A stretch of DNA of 64,000 nt from Christiangramia echinicola DSM 19838 (GTDB lineage Bacteria > Bacteroidota > Bacteroidia > Flavobacteriales > Flavobacteriaceae), in NCBI RefSeq assembly GCF_000423065.1, contig NZ_AUHG01000010.1, forward strand, positions 682,001-746,000, in the 5' to 3' direction. Positions 35,608 to 46,144 of the stretch are shown here, in pieces (the first letter of the stretch is position 1; the number at the start of each line of letters is the position of its first letter). A model generated the notes under the pieces. The model worked only from the letters and a program-made list of their open reading frames with translations, was not told where the DNA came from and did no database searches. The position numbers were made by a program, and so were the translations under genes.

Positions 35608-37530
35608 ATGAAATACTTTTTTTGGAGCTTCTTCGCTCTTTCTCTCATTTGGAGCAGGGATATTTATGCTCAAAAACATAAGACCCCTCCTGCCGAAGAT
35701 GTACAGCTTGCCAAAGAATTGAGTGAACTTTTTCCCGATGAATCAGTCGCATATGTTGAAAATTATGACAGGATCAGTTTTGATCTGGATAGGGGAAATG
35801 ATAAGGTAACGGTTAATCAGGAGACCACTATTTATCTTTTGAACCTTGATAGTCGTGCAGATATTCATCATGCCAGCTTTTATGATGGGGAATCAGAGAT
35901 CACCAAATTCGAAGTGGAGAGCAAGAATCAGAAAAGAACAGATTACCGTATAAAAGACGAGGCTTATACAAGTGATGAGCTTTTTCATAATGATGTACGG
36001 GTTAAGCACGTTTATCTTGATTTTCCGGTAAATGCATTTACCTACGATATAGAGATCGAAAAGGAGATCAGGGATATTAAGTATTTCACCAATATGTATT
36101 TTATCGAAGAGTATCCGGCGGCCCAAAGAAAGATCGAGATCGAGATCCCTTCCTGGCTTTACCTTGAACTTCGGGAATTGAACTTTGAGAACTACGATAT
36201 TAGTAAAACCGTAATTGAAGGTAAGAACGGGACTAAAATTCATACATACGTAATGAAAATGGCAAAGGCGCACCACGAGGATGAAAATGCTCCTGGGCCA
36301 AGTCATATCTATCCGCATATAATGATCCTGCCGCAGTCATATACAGATAATGGTGAAGAGAAAAAAATTTTCAAGACGACACAGGATCTATATAACTGGT
36401 ACAAATCACTGGTAGATGAACTGGAAAATGATAATTCAGATATCATAGATAAGGTTCAGCAATTAACCCGGGATGCGGCTACAGACGAAGATAAGATCAG
36501 GAGTATTTATTACTGGATCCAGGATAATATCCGGTATATCGCGTTTGAAGATGGGATTGCCGGTTTTAAACCAGATGAAGCTTCAAACGTATACAATAAG
36601 CGCTATGGAGACTGTAAAGGGATGGCGAATCTAACCAAGCAAATGCTGCAAATAGCAGGTTTTGATGCCAGGTTGACCTGGATTGGTACAAAGCGTATCG
36701 CTTATGATTATTCCACCCCAAATCTTTCTGTAGATAATCACATGATCTGTACGGTCTATCTTAATGATAAACCGCTTTTTCTAGATGGTACAGAGCACTT
36801 CAATTCTATGGGAGAGTTTGCTGATAGAATTCAGGGAAAGCAGGTTCTAATAGAGAATGGCGACCAATTTATCCTTGAAAACATTCCGGTATCGCAGGCA
36901 GATTTTAATGCTGAAGAAATTCAGTATGACCTAGAACTTATCGGCGGAAGTCTGCAAGGCGAAGTGAGTAAAAATTTCCAGGGAGAGAGCAGGTCTAGCC
37001 TTCTGTCCTATTTCCATTCTTTGAAGAATGACCGTAAAGATGAATTTCTGGAATACTATTTATCTAACGGAAATGGAAACATCAATGTCACTTCTATTGA
37101 AACTTCTAACCTGGAAGACCGGGATCTGGATTTAAATGTGAATTATGAGATCACGGTACAAAATGCCGTTTCAGAATTTGATAATGAGATCTATATAGAT
37201 CTGGATATAGATAAGGAACTGGCGAATTATCATATGAAAGAAAGGGAGACCGATTTTATTTTCAATTTTAAAAAAGATCTGCATTCCACTTTTAAACTGA
37301 AAATACCCGATGGCTACAAAGTGAGTCATATTCCGGAGAGCATTTCACTAAAGAATGATGATTTTCAATTATCGGTAAAGTTTGAACAGGAAGAAGGAGC
37401 AATAGTTTATAAAAAGGATTTCAGGATCGAAAATGCGAAGGTAGAAACCAAAGATTTTGCTGAATGGAACGGATTCATTGAAAAACTGAACAATGTATAT
37501 AGCGAACAAATAATCTTAACCAAAGGCTAA
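35608..37530 (+). CDS. DUF3857 and transglutaminase-domain protein
   Basis: A 640-residue exported protein: signal peptide ending YAQ, an N-terminal DUF3857 beta domain (residues ~45-240), and a transglutaminase-like domain. The catalytic Cys is in RYGDCKGMANL and the His in DNHMICTVY, followed by the Asp in FLDGTE. A C-terminal DUF3858-like region follows. Such proteins are periplasmic and of unknown substrate, possibly peptide crosslinking or cleavage. The partner gene starts five bases downstream. Confidence 0.9.
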   Translation: MKYFFWSFFALSLIWSRDIYAQKHKTPPAEDVQLAKELSELFPDESVAYVENYDRISFDLDRGNDKVTVNQETTIYLLNLDSRADIHHASFYDGESEITKFEVESKNQKRTDYRIKDEAYTSDELFHNDVRVKHVYLDFPVNAFTYDIEIEKEIRDIKYFTNMYFIEEYPAAQRKIEIEIPSWLYLELRELNFENYDISKTVIEGKNGTKIHTYVMKMAKAHHEDENAPGPSHIYPHIMILPQSYTDNGEEKKIFKTTQDLYNWYKSLVDELENDNSDIIDKVQQLTRDAATDEDKIRSIYYWIQDNIRYIAFEDGIAGFKPDEASNVYNKRYGDCKGMANLTKQMLQIAGFDARLTWIGTKRIAYDYSTPNLSVDNHMICTVYLNDKPLFLDGTEHFNSMGEFADRIQGKQVLIENGDQFILENIPVSQADFNAEEIQYDLELIGGSLQGEVSKNFQGESRSSLLSYFHSLKNDRKDEFLEYYLSNGNGNINVTSIETSNLEDRDLDLNVNYEITVQNAVSEFDNEIYIDLDIDKELANYHMKERETDFIFNFKKDLHSTFKLKIPDGYKVSHIPESISLKNDDFQLSVKFEQEEGAIVYKKDFRIENAKVETKDFAEWNGFIEKLNNVYSEQIILTKG

Positions 37531-37535
37531 TAACT

Positions 37536-39707
37536 ATGAATACAAGGCTACTAACCGTTTTCGTTCTGGTATTGTCTAATGCCATCTTTGCCCAAAAAAA
37601 GGATGCAGAAGAAGTAAGGGAGTTTTTCTGGGGAGCGAATGATGCTTACAAAAATGTCACCGAAGTTCCGGATAAATGGAAAAATGAATCGGCGGTGATC
37701 CTTTACAAAAATGTAAATCATGACTACCATAAATTTCTAAAGAATGTCACTTATGGCAGGTCTACCCGGGAACGTATCAAGTTACTGGACAAGGCGGCTG
37801 TTGAGCAATATTCAGAATTTACTTTTAATACTGAACTTAGATCCAGGCAGGGCTGGTCTCTATGGAATCTTGATGAAGGTGGTTTTGTAGGTCTTAAGAT
37901 TATCAAACCTGATGGGACTGAAAGAGAAGTAGATGTGGAAGGTGAGCTGGTGGTGACAGACGGCGTTCAGAAGTTAGCAATTTCTAACCTGGAAGTCGGG
38001 GACATCCTTGATTACTATTCATATCACGAGAAACCTTATACCTGGTATTCTTCCATTAATTTCGATGCGGTAGAAGTTGTGCTGGCAGATGAATATCCCG
38101 TTGTAGATTATAAGTTCTACCTGGAAACTGAAAATGATTTTTTCGTCAAGTTCAATTCTTTGAATGGTGCACCGGAACTGGAAAAAGTAGACACCGGGAA
38201 GAAAAATTTCAGAAAGTATCAGCTGGTGGCCAAAGATCTGCCTACCTATGATTTCCCGCGCTGGTTCTATCCTATGGCAGAAAAACCGGCCTATAAGTTC
38301 CATGTTTATTTTGCAACGAACAGGAAGTATGAAAAACATGCGAAAGCCTTTCTTCCGGAACAGGAAGATATCATACTTGAAAAAGTAGATATGGATATGG
38401 CTTTCGATTACTTTTCAGATAGACTCGAACCGGGTACGTATTATGGAGGTTTAAAGGAATTTTTAAAGGAAAATAGTTTTATGACCGACCGTGAAAAGGC
38501 AGCAGCTATGTATTATTATCTTAGACATGCGACTTTCACTAAATATGTGGAAGCGGCTTATGTTGATGAAGCTAATATTGCCGATTATCCTTTTTCACCT
38601 TATGGAATACCTATGATTTTGGATGATGATCAATCTTTTGTGAGATCATATGCGGCTGCTTTGAAGAAAGAAGATATAGATTTTGAAGTAGTTCTGGGAA
38701 CTAATCGATATGATGGTACGCTTTCAGAAATATTGCTGAAAGAGAATATAAAGTTCTTTTTAAAGGTTAATACAGAGCCGGTACTCTATGCTTCATTTTT
38801 TAGTTCACACGGCGATATAGATCTGTTTCCGGTAGGGATGGAAGGAACCGAAGTATATCTTTTGCAACCGGATAAAAAAGGCAGACTAAAGGAGATAAAG
38901 AAAGGAAAGCTCCCGGTTTCGAAAAGCCATGATAACGAAGATTATTCAGAAGTAACTTTAAATATCAATGAAGATTTTAACGGCGTACATCTTAGTAACA
39001 TTCATAAGTTCAAGGGACATCAAAAAGTGGCTGAACAGGACGAGAGAATGTATTATGCCGATTTTGTAAATGAAGATTATGAACGCTATGATACCGAGAA
39101 TTTCCTGGGGCATGTGAAAAAGAAGAAACACCGGGAACGTTATGCCAAGGAAATGGAAGCCCTTGCTCAAAAGATCGAAAAAAGGAGAGCCGAGAAATTC
39201 GAGAATACTGCCGCAGCAACTTTAGACCTTCCTGAAATTGAAAATTATAAGTTCAATATTGAAAAAACCGGAAGATTTGGGAAGGATCAATATTTCGAGT
39301 ATAAAGAAGAGTTTGATGCTCCAAATGCATTTGTGAAAAAGGCAGGACCAAATTATATACTGGAGATAGGGAAATTCATCGGTGGCCAGGTAGAGATCAA
39401 GGAAAAGGAAAAAGATCGTAAGGAGAATATATATATGAATTATCCTCGCGTTTACCGGAGTAAGATCGTATTTGAAATTCCTGAAGGCTATTCTGTTAGC
39501 GGATACGAAAATCTAAATGCCAGTGTGGAGAATGAGACCGGCGGCTTTACAAGTACCGCAACTCTGGAAGGAAGCAACCTTATTATTGAAACCTTTAAAG
39601 AATATAAGCACAATTTTGAACCAAATGAAAACTGGCCAAAAATGATCGAATTTCTTAACCAGGCGAATCAATTTACCAATGAAAAAATACTATTGAAGAA
39701 GACTTAG
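37536..39707 (+). CDS. DUF3857 protein with a degenerate transglutaminase domain
   Basis: A 723-residue exported paralog of the preceding protein: signal peptide ending FAQ, DUF3857 region (residues ~60-260) and a transglutaminase-like fold. At the place where the neighbour has YGDCKGM, this protein has DDDQSFVRSYAAAL. The catalytic Cys is therefore absent and the domain is probably inactive as an enzyme. The C-terminal beta region GYSVSGYENL matches the neighbour's GYKVSHIPES. The two are very likely co-expressed and may form an active/inactive pair. Confidence 0.85.
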   Translation: MNTRLLTVFVLVLSNAIFAQKKDAEEVREFFWGANDAYKNVTEVPDKWKNESAVILYKNVNHDYHKFLKNVTYGRSTRERIKLLDKAAVEQYSEFTFNTELRSRQGWSLWNLDEGGFVGLKIIKPDGTEREVDVEGELVVTDGVQKLAISNLEVGDILDYYSYHEKPYTWYSSINFDAVEVVLADEYPVVDYKFYLETENDFFVKFNSLNGAPELEKVDTGKKNFRKYQLVAKDLPTYDFPRWFYPMAEKPAYKFHVYFATNRKYEKHAKAFLPEQEDIILEKVDMDMAFDYFSDRLEPGTYYGGLKEFLKENSFMTDREKAAAMYYYLRHATFTKYVEAAYVDEANIADYPFSPYGIPMILDDDQSFVRSYAAALKKEDIDFEVVLGTNRYDGTLSEILLKENIKFFLKVNTEPVLYASFFSSHGDIDLFPVGMEGTEVYLLQPDKKGRLKEIKKGKLPVSKSHDNEDYSEVTLNINEDFNGVHLSNIHKFKGHQKVAEQDERMYYADFVNEDYERYDTENFLGHVKKKKHRERYAKEMEALAQKIEKRRAEKFENTAAATLDLPEIENYKFNIEKTGRFGKDQYFEYKEEFDAPNAFVKKAGPNYILEIGKFIGGQVEIKEKEKDRKENIYMNYPRVYRSKIVFEIPEGYSVSGYENLNASVENETGGFTSTATLEGSNLIIETFKEYKHNFEPNENWPKMIEFLNQANQFTNEKILLKKT

Positions 39708-39878
39708 TGAGATCCACATTTCAGTTTAAATATCACCATATCAGCGGATAGTTTTTAATTTTGTGTTTCTTTTAATGAAATATTCTTAAATTCTATCTCG
39801 AAAATAAATAATCCGGGATCATACCCAGATTATTTTGGTCTAAACTTCACGTACGACCAGCTATTTAAACTGAAGAAT

Positions 39879-41198
39879 ATGAACAAAATTCTTATCTGGT
39901 CTATAAGTGCTGCCCTGGCCGGTTTTCTTTTTGGGTTTGATACTGTGGTGATCTCCGGTGCAGATAAACAACTGCAGGCATTATGGCAAACTTCAGATGC
40001 TTATCATGGTTCAATAGTTATGGCCATGGCGCTCTGGGGAACTGTGGTGGGAGCCATTTTTGGCGGAATTCCCACCAATAAGTTCGGGAGAAAGAACACC
40101 CTGCTTATTATTGGAGTTCTATATTTTGTTTCGGCAATTGGTTCTGCCTTTGCCAACGATCCAATCACCTTTGCAGTATTCAGATTCCTGGGCGGGCTGG
40201 GAGTTGGGGCTTCTACTATCGCCGCACCCGCATTTGTGTCTGAGATCGCCCCGGCGAATCAGCGGGGGAAACTGGTTTCTTTATACCAGTTCAATATCGT
40301 GCTGGGGATCCTAATCGCATTTTTATCTAATTACTTATTACGAAATACAGGGGCAGAACCCTGGAGATGGATGGTTGGGGTGGAAGCTATTCCGGCATTT
40401 TTATATATAGTTTTTGTATTCTTTATTCCGAGGAGTCCGCGTTGGCTGGTTTCTAAAGGCAGGTTGGCGGAAGCCGAAAAAGTGCTCGCTATCATCAATC
40501 CAGGAATAGATACAAAAGCTAAAGTTCAGGAAATAAAAGCGCTTGATGAGCAGGAAATTCTCGGGGAGAGCATCTTTATGAAAAAATATCGATTCCCTTT
40601 GATGCTGGCATTTTTGATCGCCTTCTTTAACCAGCTTTCTGGGATCAACGCTTTTCTTTACTATGCGCCACGGATATTTGAATCGGCCGGCCTTGGGGAA
40701 AGCACCGCTTTACTAAGTAGCATCGGGATTGGTGTGGTAAACCTGCTTTTCACCTTATTAGGTGTTTTTCTTATAGACAAACTGGGAAGAAAGCAACTCC
40801 TGCTTTACGGTTCCATTGGTTATATAATTTCATTATCACTTGTAGCGGCGGCTTTCTTCTTTAATTGGGGTGGAATGTCTGTGCCTATCTTTCTATTCCT
40901 GTTTATCGCCTCGCATGCCATAGGACAGGGAGCGGTGATCTGGGTCTTTATTTCAGAAATATTCCCGAATAGATTACGCGCTTCGGGACAGGCTTTCGGA
41001 TCTTCCACGCACTGGGTGCTGGCGGCGATCATCCCTTCAACCATTCCGTATCTATTCACCACCATAGGCCCGGGATATGTATTTGCTTTTTTCGCCTTTA
41101 TGATGGTATTACAGCTGATTTTCGTAATATTTATGATGCCAGAAACCAAGGGGAAATCACTGGAGGAACTAAGTGCGGAATTGTCTATTATCAAGTAG
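39879..41198 (+). CDS. Sugar-porter family MFS transporter
   Basis: A 439-residue 12-helix transporter of the sugar porter family. Signatures are [11 protein letters not shown] after helix 2, [36 protein letters not shown], and the ending [27 protein letters not shown] is the typical sugar-binding helix 7 motif. It heads a run with GH32, GNAT and fructokinase, so fructose or sucrose is the likely cargo. The terminal bases lie close to the GH32 start (41215). Confidence 0.92.
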   Translation: MNKILIWSISAALAGFLFGFDTVVISGADKQLQALWQTSDAYHGSIVMAMALWGTVVGAIFGGIPTNKFGRKNTLLIIGVLYFVSAIGSAFANDPITFAVFRFLGGLGVGASTIAAPAFVSEIAPANQRGKLVSLYQFNIVLGILIAFLSNYLLRNTGAEPWRWMVGVEAIPAFLYIVFVFFIPRSPRWLVSKGRLAEAEKVLAIINPGIDTKAKVQEIKALDEQEILGESIFMKKYRFPLMLAFLIAFFNQLSGINAFLYYAPRIFESAGLGESTALLSSIGIGVVNLLFTLLGVFLIDKLGRKQLLLYGSIGYIISLSLVAAAFFFNWGGMSVPIFLFLFIASHAIGQGAVIWVFISEIFPNRLRASGQAFGSSTHWVLAAIIPSTIPYLFTTIGPGYVFAFFAFMMVLQLIFVIFMMPETKGKSLEELSAELSIIK

Positions 41199-41214
41199 TT
41201 TTAAAATGATCAAT

Positions 41215-42847
41215 ATGAAAAAAATCATCGGTGTTATATGCTTAGCTGTATGTGTGTCAGCTAGCCTTTCCTGTAAAAAGGATAAAAAGAAAGAAGAAGA
41301 TATTACCAAAGCTGAGGTGCAAAAGAACGAGGATTTTCGGCCTAATTTTCATTTCACGCCAAAAGCGAACTGGATGAACGATCCTAATGGTATGTTCTAT
41401 TTAAACGGCACTTACCATCTGTATTTTCAGTATTACCCAGACGATAATGTATGGGGGCCAATGCACTGGGGGCATGCTACCAGTAAGGATATGGTCACCT
41501 GGGAGGAGCAGGACATCGCGTTGTATCCAGATGAAAAAGGATATATTTTCTCGGGTAGCGCCGTGGTAGAAAAAAAATTATACTTCCGGTTTTGGCGAGG
41601 AAGGAAAGACTCCGGTGGTGGCGATCTATACATATCATGATGCAGAAGCTGCCGAAAGAAAGGAAGATCATCAAACCCAGGCGATCGCTTATAGTCTGGA
41701 CGAGGGGATGACCTGGACCAAATTTGAAGGCAATCCCGTGATCCCTAATCCCGGACTTATAGATTTTAGAGATCCCAAGGTGGTATGGGACGATATAAAC
41801 GATCAATGGTTAATGGCACTGGCTACCCGTGAGAAAACCCTGTTTTATACTTCACAGGATCTTAAGGAATGGAAGAAACTTTCAGAATTTGGAGAGAATA
41901 CGGGTGCGCATGACGGAGTTTGGGAATGTCCAGATATATTCCCGATGCAGGTGGAAGGTAGTGATGAGACCAAATGGGTATTGATACAAAGTCTTAATCC
42001 CGGTGGTTATAATGGTGGATCGGGGACCCAGTATTTTGTGGGTGATTTTGACGGCTCCACTTTTACGCCTGATAAGAATATGCAAGCGCTGGAAGAGAAA
42101 CATCCATTCTGGATAGACTTTGGCCGGGATAATTATGCCGGGGTTACCTGGTCTAATATCCCTGATGAGGATGGTAGAAAATTGTTCCTGGGCTGGATGT
42201 CTAACTGGCTTTATGGAGAGAAAGTGCCTACCACCACGTGGAGAAGTTCCATGACCGTGGCCAGGGAGCTGAAACTTGTTAAGGATGAGGACCGCTATCT
42301 GGTAACTTCAGAGCCGGTAGAAGAACTTCAGAAATATCGCAGTACAGATCATATAAAAAAGGAGCTCAATGTAAACGGAAATTCTATCGCGCTTACTTCT
42401 GAAGATCTGGACCTGGCTAGAGCCGAGATACGATTTACGATCTCAGATCTCAAGGATGCCACCTATAATTTCAGGCTGGCGAATTCAGAAGGGGAGGAGT
42501 ACATCATTTCCTATAACCATGCCCAGAAACAATTTAGTATGAACAGGTCTCATGCCGGGCAAACAGGATTTTCAGATAAATTCGCTACAGAGAATGCTAC
42601 CGCACCGCGTATCTCCAATTCAGATAGCTTAAATGCGATCATTATCCTGGATAAGACGTCTATAGAGATGTTCTTTGACAATGGGAAAACAGTGATCACA
42701 GAGATCTTTTTCCCTAATTATCCATGGGATGAGTTTAGTTTTGCAGGGCTGGAAGAATTTACCGTTAGTGAACTTCAGGCTTATGAGCTGGAATTTCCGG
42801 GCAAGAAAGCGAAGCAACAACAGGAAGCTGAAAAGGAGAAAATGTAG
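41215..42847 (+). pseudogene. GH32 fructan/sucrose hydrolase with a frameshift
   Basis: A GH32 glycosidase for beta-fructans or sucrose. Frame 1 encodes lipobox ASLSC, the nucleophile motif WMNDPNG and [10 protein letters not shown]. The correct frame then shifts within the eight-A run at 41570-41577. Without one A the sequence reads [21 protein letters not shown] and continues without a stop. The second frame (from 41615) holds FRDPKVV and the acid/base WECPDIF. Each part is well conserved, so the break is recent, a sequencing error or a phase-variable slip. All catalytic residues are otherwise intact. Confidence 0.9.
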
Positions 42848-42900
42848 GGACAGCACCAGGAATAAGAATAGGATTTTAAGCTAGAAAAAGATGAATATAA

Positions 42901-43311
42901 ATGAATATAAAGATAGAACACCGCAATCCCAGTGTTGCCGAATATCAATTATTAAGAGGTTCCACAAACTGGGAGGAACTTAGCGATGCCACGGTAGAGA
43001 AAGGATTAGAGGGTTCGCTGTTTTCGGTCTGTTTTATGGTAGGCGGCGAGATGGCCGGCGCCGGCAGGATCATAGGAGATGGCGCGATATATTTCTATAT
43101 CCAGGATGTGATCGTCCTCCCGGAATACCAGAAGACCGGGCTTGGGGATATGATCATGCAAGAGCTGGAAAGCTGGCTGAAGGACAATGCGCAAAAACAT
43201 TCTTTTATCGGACTAATGGCTTCGGAAGGGGTCAAGGATTTCTATACCAGGTATGGTTATTCTGAACGTGGAGGACGTAAACCTGGAATGTTCAAGATGA
43301 TGGAAAAATAG
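42901..43311 (+). CDS. GNAT-family N-acetyltransferase
   Basis: A 136-residue acetyltransferase. The acetyl-CoA motif A is around DVIVLPEYQKTGLGDMIMQ (compare the Q-x-x-G-x-G/A pattern), followed by GLMASEGVKDFYTRYGY. The small molecule or protein it acetylates cannot be told. It lies between GH32 and fructokinase on the same strand, but gene order alone does not link it to sugar use. Its start is ATG at 42901; an ATG ten bases upstream is out of frame. Confidence 0.88.
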   Translation: MNIKIEHRNPSVAEYQLLRGSTNWEELSDATVEKGLEGSLFSVCFMVGGEMAGAGRIIGDGAIYFYIQDVIVLPEYQKTGLGDMIMQELESWLKDNAQKHSFIGLMASEGVKDFYTRYGYSERGGRKPGMFKMMEK

Positions 43312-43368
43312 GTGGAGGCTGAAAAAATGATAATTTAGCGGCGCTACGAAAATGAATAAATTAAGCAG

Positions 43369-44262
43369 ATGAGTAAAAAGATAAAGGCAGTATGTTTTGG
43401 AGAGGTTTTGTTCGATGTGTTCCCGGATAAGGAACGTATTGGCGGTGCACCGCTGAATGTAGCCAGCAGGCTAAGCAGTATGGGAGTGGAAACCGAAATG
43501 ATAAGCAGGGTAGGCGACGACGAAAAAGGTCAGCAATTGCTGGATTACCTGCAATCCCGGAATATTAAAATAGCCAGTATCCATAAAGACAGTCACCATC
43601 CCACAGGTGCGGTGCAGGTCACGCTTTCTGCCAGTGGCTCGGCTACTTACGAGATCACCCATCCTTCTGCCTGGGATAAGATCACTATTTCTGAAGCTAT
43701 GCTGAAATCTGTTAAGGAAGCTGATGCTTTTATCTTTGGGAGCCTGGTGGCCCGGGATGAGGTGAGCAGGAAGACTCTTTTTGAATTGATCCCGAAAGCG
43801 AAATACCGTGTGCTGGATTTTAATCTGCGTCCGCCGCATTATTCTGAAGACCTGCTGAAAGAATTAATACAACATGCCGAATTCATTAAATTTAATGATG
43901 ACGAGCTTTTTGAGATCGCGGCGATGATGGGTTCCAAATACAATTCGCTGGAGCAGAACCTGCTTTTTATGGCGGTAAAGTCTAATGCAAAAACTATTTG
44001 TGTGACCAAAGGCAGGCATGGAGCAGTTTTGATGCACGATAAAAAACTGTATTACAATTCCGGTTATAAGATCAGGGTAAAAGATACGGTAGGTGCCGGT
44101 GATTCTTTCCTGGGAACTTTACTGGCCAGGTTACTTCAGGGTGAAGAACCTCAAACTGCCCTGGAAACTGCCTGTGCGGTGGGTGCTTTAGTAGCCGGGC
44201 AGGAGGGTGCTAATCCTGAGATCTCCCCGGAAACTATCCAGGCATTTATTGAACCTTATTAA
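43369..44262 (+). CDS. PfkB-family carbohydrate kinase (fructokinase-like)
   Basis: A 297-residue ribokinase-fold sugar kinase. The N-terminal signature is ERIGGAPLNVASRLSSMG, and the C-terminal one DTVGAGDSFLGTLLARLL carries the catalytic Asp. It is the expected fructokinase of the locus: GH32 releases fructose, the sugar porter imports it and this enzyme phosphorylates it. The PfkB family also contains ribokinases, so substrate identity rests on context. Confidence 0.88.
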   Translation: MSKKIKAVCFGEVLFDVFPDKERIGGAPLNVASRLSSMGVETEMISRVGDDEKGQQLLDYLQSRNIKIASIHKDSHHPTGAVQVTLSASGSATYEITHPSAWDKITISEAMLKSVKEADAFIFGSLVARDEVSRKTLFELIPKAKYRVLDFNLRPPHYSEDLLKELIQHAEFIKFNDDELFEIAAMMGSKYNSLEQNLLFMAVKSNAKTICVTKGRHGAVLMHDKKLYYNSGYKIRVKDTVGAGDSFLGTLLARLLQGEEPQTALETACAVGALVAGQEGANPEISPETIQAFIEPY

Positions 44263-44314
44263 AAAAAGCCTGTTTTCTGAATAATTGAAGATAGACTTAA
44301 AATTAGTTGAGGGA

Positions 44315-45367
44315 ATGAATGCAAAAGAAAATTTTTTAATAGTTGGTGGCGGTTTAAGTGGTTTATCCCTGGCTTACGAATTATCTAAAAAAGGTATAAA
44401 AGCTACTATCCTGGAAGCTTCTTCCCGCCTTGGCGGACGTATACAAACCGAAAAAGGTGAAAAAGGAACGCCTTTGGAGTTGGGCGCCACTTGGTTTGGA
44501 GAGATGCATTCCAATCTTATAGATCTTATTAAGGAATTAGGATTAAAGAAATATCCGCAATATTCAGAAGGGATCTCGCTTTTTGAAACTAAATCTTTTG
44601 AGCCACCTCAAAAGTTCTTTGTGCCGGAATCTGAAGCTCCATCCTATAGAATTGCCGGTGGAACCCAAATGCTTACCGATACACTGGCGGAAAAGTTAAG
44701 CGGGAATGATATTCACCTCGATACCAAAGTGAAGGCCATAAAGCTCAACCAAGAGGAGCTGGAATTGCATACTGATAAAGATATTTTTAAAGCAGATAAG
44801 GTCATCCTTTGCCTGCCCCCGGAACTAACTTCGGGAATTGCATTTAGCCCGGGACTTCCTGCCGATCTGCAAGCCTTATTGCCCGGTGTGCAAACCTGGA
44901 TGGCAGGATCTATCAAGTTTGCCCTGGAATTTGAGGAGCCTTTCTGGAGAAATGAAGGTTACTCGGGGATGCTGTTTAGTCATGCCGGTATCGTTACAGA
45001 AATGTATGATCATACCAACTACGAAAAGTCGAAATTTGGATTTACCGGCTTTCTTAATCCCGGTACCGCCGCGTATTCACAAGAAGTACGCAGGGAAAAT
45101 GTGCTGAAACAACTACATAAGCTCCTGGGAGAGAAGGCTACGCAGCCTGTTTCTTATCATGATAAGATCTGGACAGATGAATTTATTACTACTGGAGGCC
45201 AGGATATACAAAGGCCGCATCAAAACAACGGGCATCCTCTGTTAAAAAAGGAATATATGAATGGCAAACTTTTTTTTAGCAATACTGAAACCGTTACCGA
45301 ATATGCCGGTTATATGGAAGGAGCGGTGCTATCTTCCAGGGAGCTGCTCAAAAGATTAAGTTTATAG
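44315..45367 (+). CDS. FAD-dependent amine-oxidase-like protein
   Basis: A 350-residue flavin amine oxidase family protein. FLIVGGGLSGLSLAYELSKKG is the FAD site, SRLGGRIQTEKG the second FAD-contact motif and FFSNTETVTEYAGYMEGAVLSS the C-terminal FAD motif. The ATG at 44315 is preferred to an upstream TTG. Substrate is unknown. It is the last gene before the cassette array; its stop lies about 126 bases from the first array boundary. Confidence 0.85.
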   Translation: MNAKENFLIVGGGLSGLSLAYELSKKGIKATILEASSRLGGRIQTEKGEKGTPLELGATWFGEMHSNLIDLIKELGLKKYPQYSEGISLFETKSFEPPQKFFVPESEAPSYRIAGGTQMLTDTLAEKLSGNDIHLDTKVKAIKLNQEELELHTDKDIFKADKVILCLPPELTSGIAFSPGLPADLQALLPGVQTWMAGSIKFALEFEEPFWRNEGYSGMLFSHAGIVTEMYDHTNYEKSKFGFTGFLNPGTAAYSQEVRRENVLKQLHKLLGEKATQPVSYHDKIWTDEFITTGGQDIQRPHQNNGHPLLKKEYMNGKLFFSNTETVTEYAGYMEGAVLSSRELLKRLSL

Positions 45368-45530
45368 CAAGCTGCGTTGATAAGTCTTAAGAGTTAATTT
45401 TAGGTGCAAGGGTTAGTTTTCATAAATTAGCGTTTTCCTCATATCATCCTGTAACAAATATGAACGAATGATAAGGTTTTTGAGGATATAAAGTTGTACG
45501 CAAGCTAAAAAATCACAAAAATTGAACTAT

Positions 45531-45947
45531 ATGAGAACAAAAATGATTTGGGCAAATTTTGGTGTAGACGATATTGACAGAACACAGAAATTTTATCAGG
45601 AATTAGGGTTTGAGTTAAATGGACAACCCAGTAAAGAATTAGTAAGCTTTCTTTTTAGTGACAACGACTTTGTTATTCATTTTTTTAAAAAAGAGAAATT
45701 AAAAGAAAGCTTAGAAGGAGAATTGTCCGACTTATCTAAAGGAAACGAAATAATGTTTTCATTGTCAGCGGAAACCAAAAACGAATATGACGAGTGGGTA
45801 GAACTTATCAAAAACGCAGGTGGAAAAATCCACTTTGACTCTAATAATGACCGAAAAGAGTTTTATGATGAGAATGGTTTTTTTGTTTGTGTTTTTGCTG
45901 ACCCAGACGGACACAAATTCAACCTACTATATAATGAAAACAAATAA
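45531..45947 (+). CDS. VOC (glyoxalase/bleomycin-resistance) protein, cassette 1
   Basis: A 138-residue vicinal-oxygen-chelate protein starting near MIWANFGVDDIDRTQKFYQELGF-type sequence. The C-terminal metal-side strand FVCVFADPDGHKFNLLY is typical. The family includes antibiotic-binding and detoxifying members. The ATG at 45531 is chosen; Met at 45543 would start directly at the domain. Cassette limits are 45493 to about 46082. The gene is alone in its cassette. Confidence 0.85.
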   Translation: MRTKMIWANFGVDDIDRTQKFYQELGFELNGQPSKELVSFLFSDNDFVIHFFKKEKLKESLEGELSDLSKGNEIMFSLSAETKNEYDEWVELIKNAGGKIHFDSNNDRKEFYDENGFFVCVFADPDGHKFNLLYNENK

Positions 45948-45952
45948 AAGCC

Positions 45953-46090
45953 TGCGTACAACAACGATTCATCGCAAATAGCCGGCAGCCTTAGTAAGAA
46001 AACAATTAAATTTACTAACAAACCAGGTCTAAACCGACAACGCTGTGTGTCTTATACCGCCAACTGGTTATGATCTAGGCCGTTGTGCTT
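45953..46090 (+). repeat. attC-like repeat 1
   Basis: Begins TGCGTACAAC (45953-45962), the perfect reverse complement of the cassette's 5' start GTTGTACGCA (45493-45502). Continues AACGATTCATCGCAAATAG and ends GGCC GTTGTGCTT. An inner pair AACCAG / CTGGTT is present. Its 3' half is almost the same as that of repeat 3. Confidence 0.85.
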
Positions 46091-46144
46091 CATTATTTTA
46101 TAAAGCTATTTGTTAAAAATCATATCTTTAAAGAAAGTATCAAC

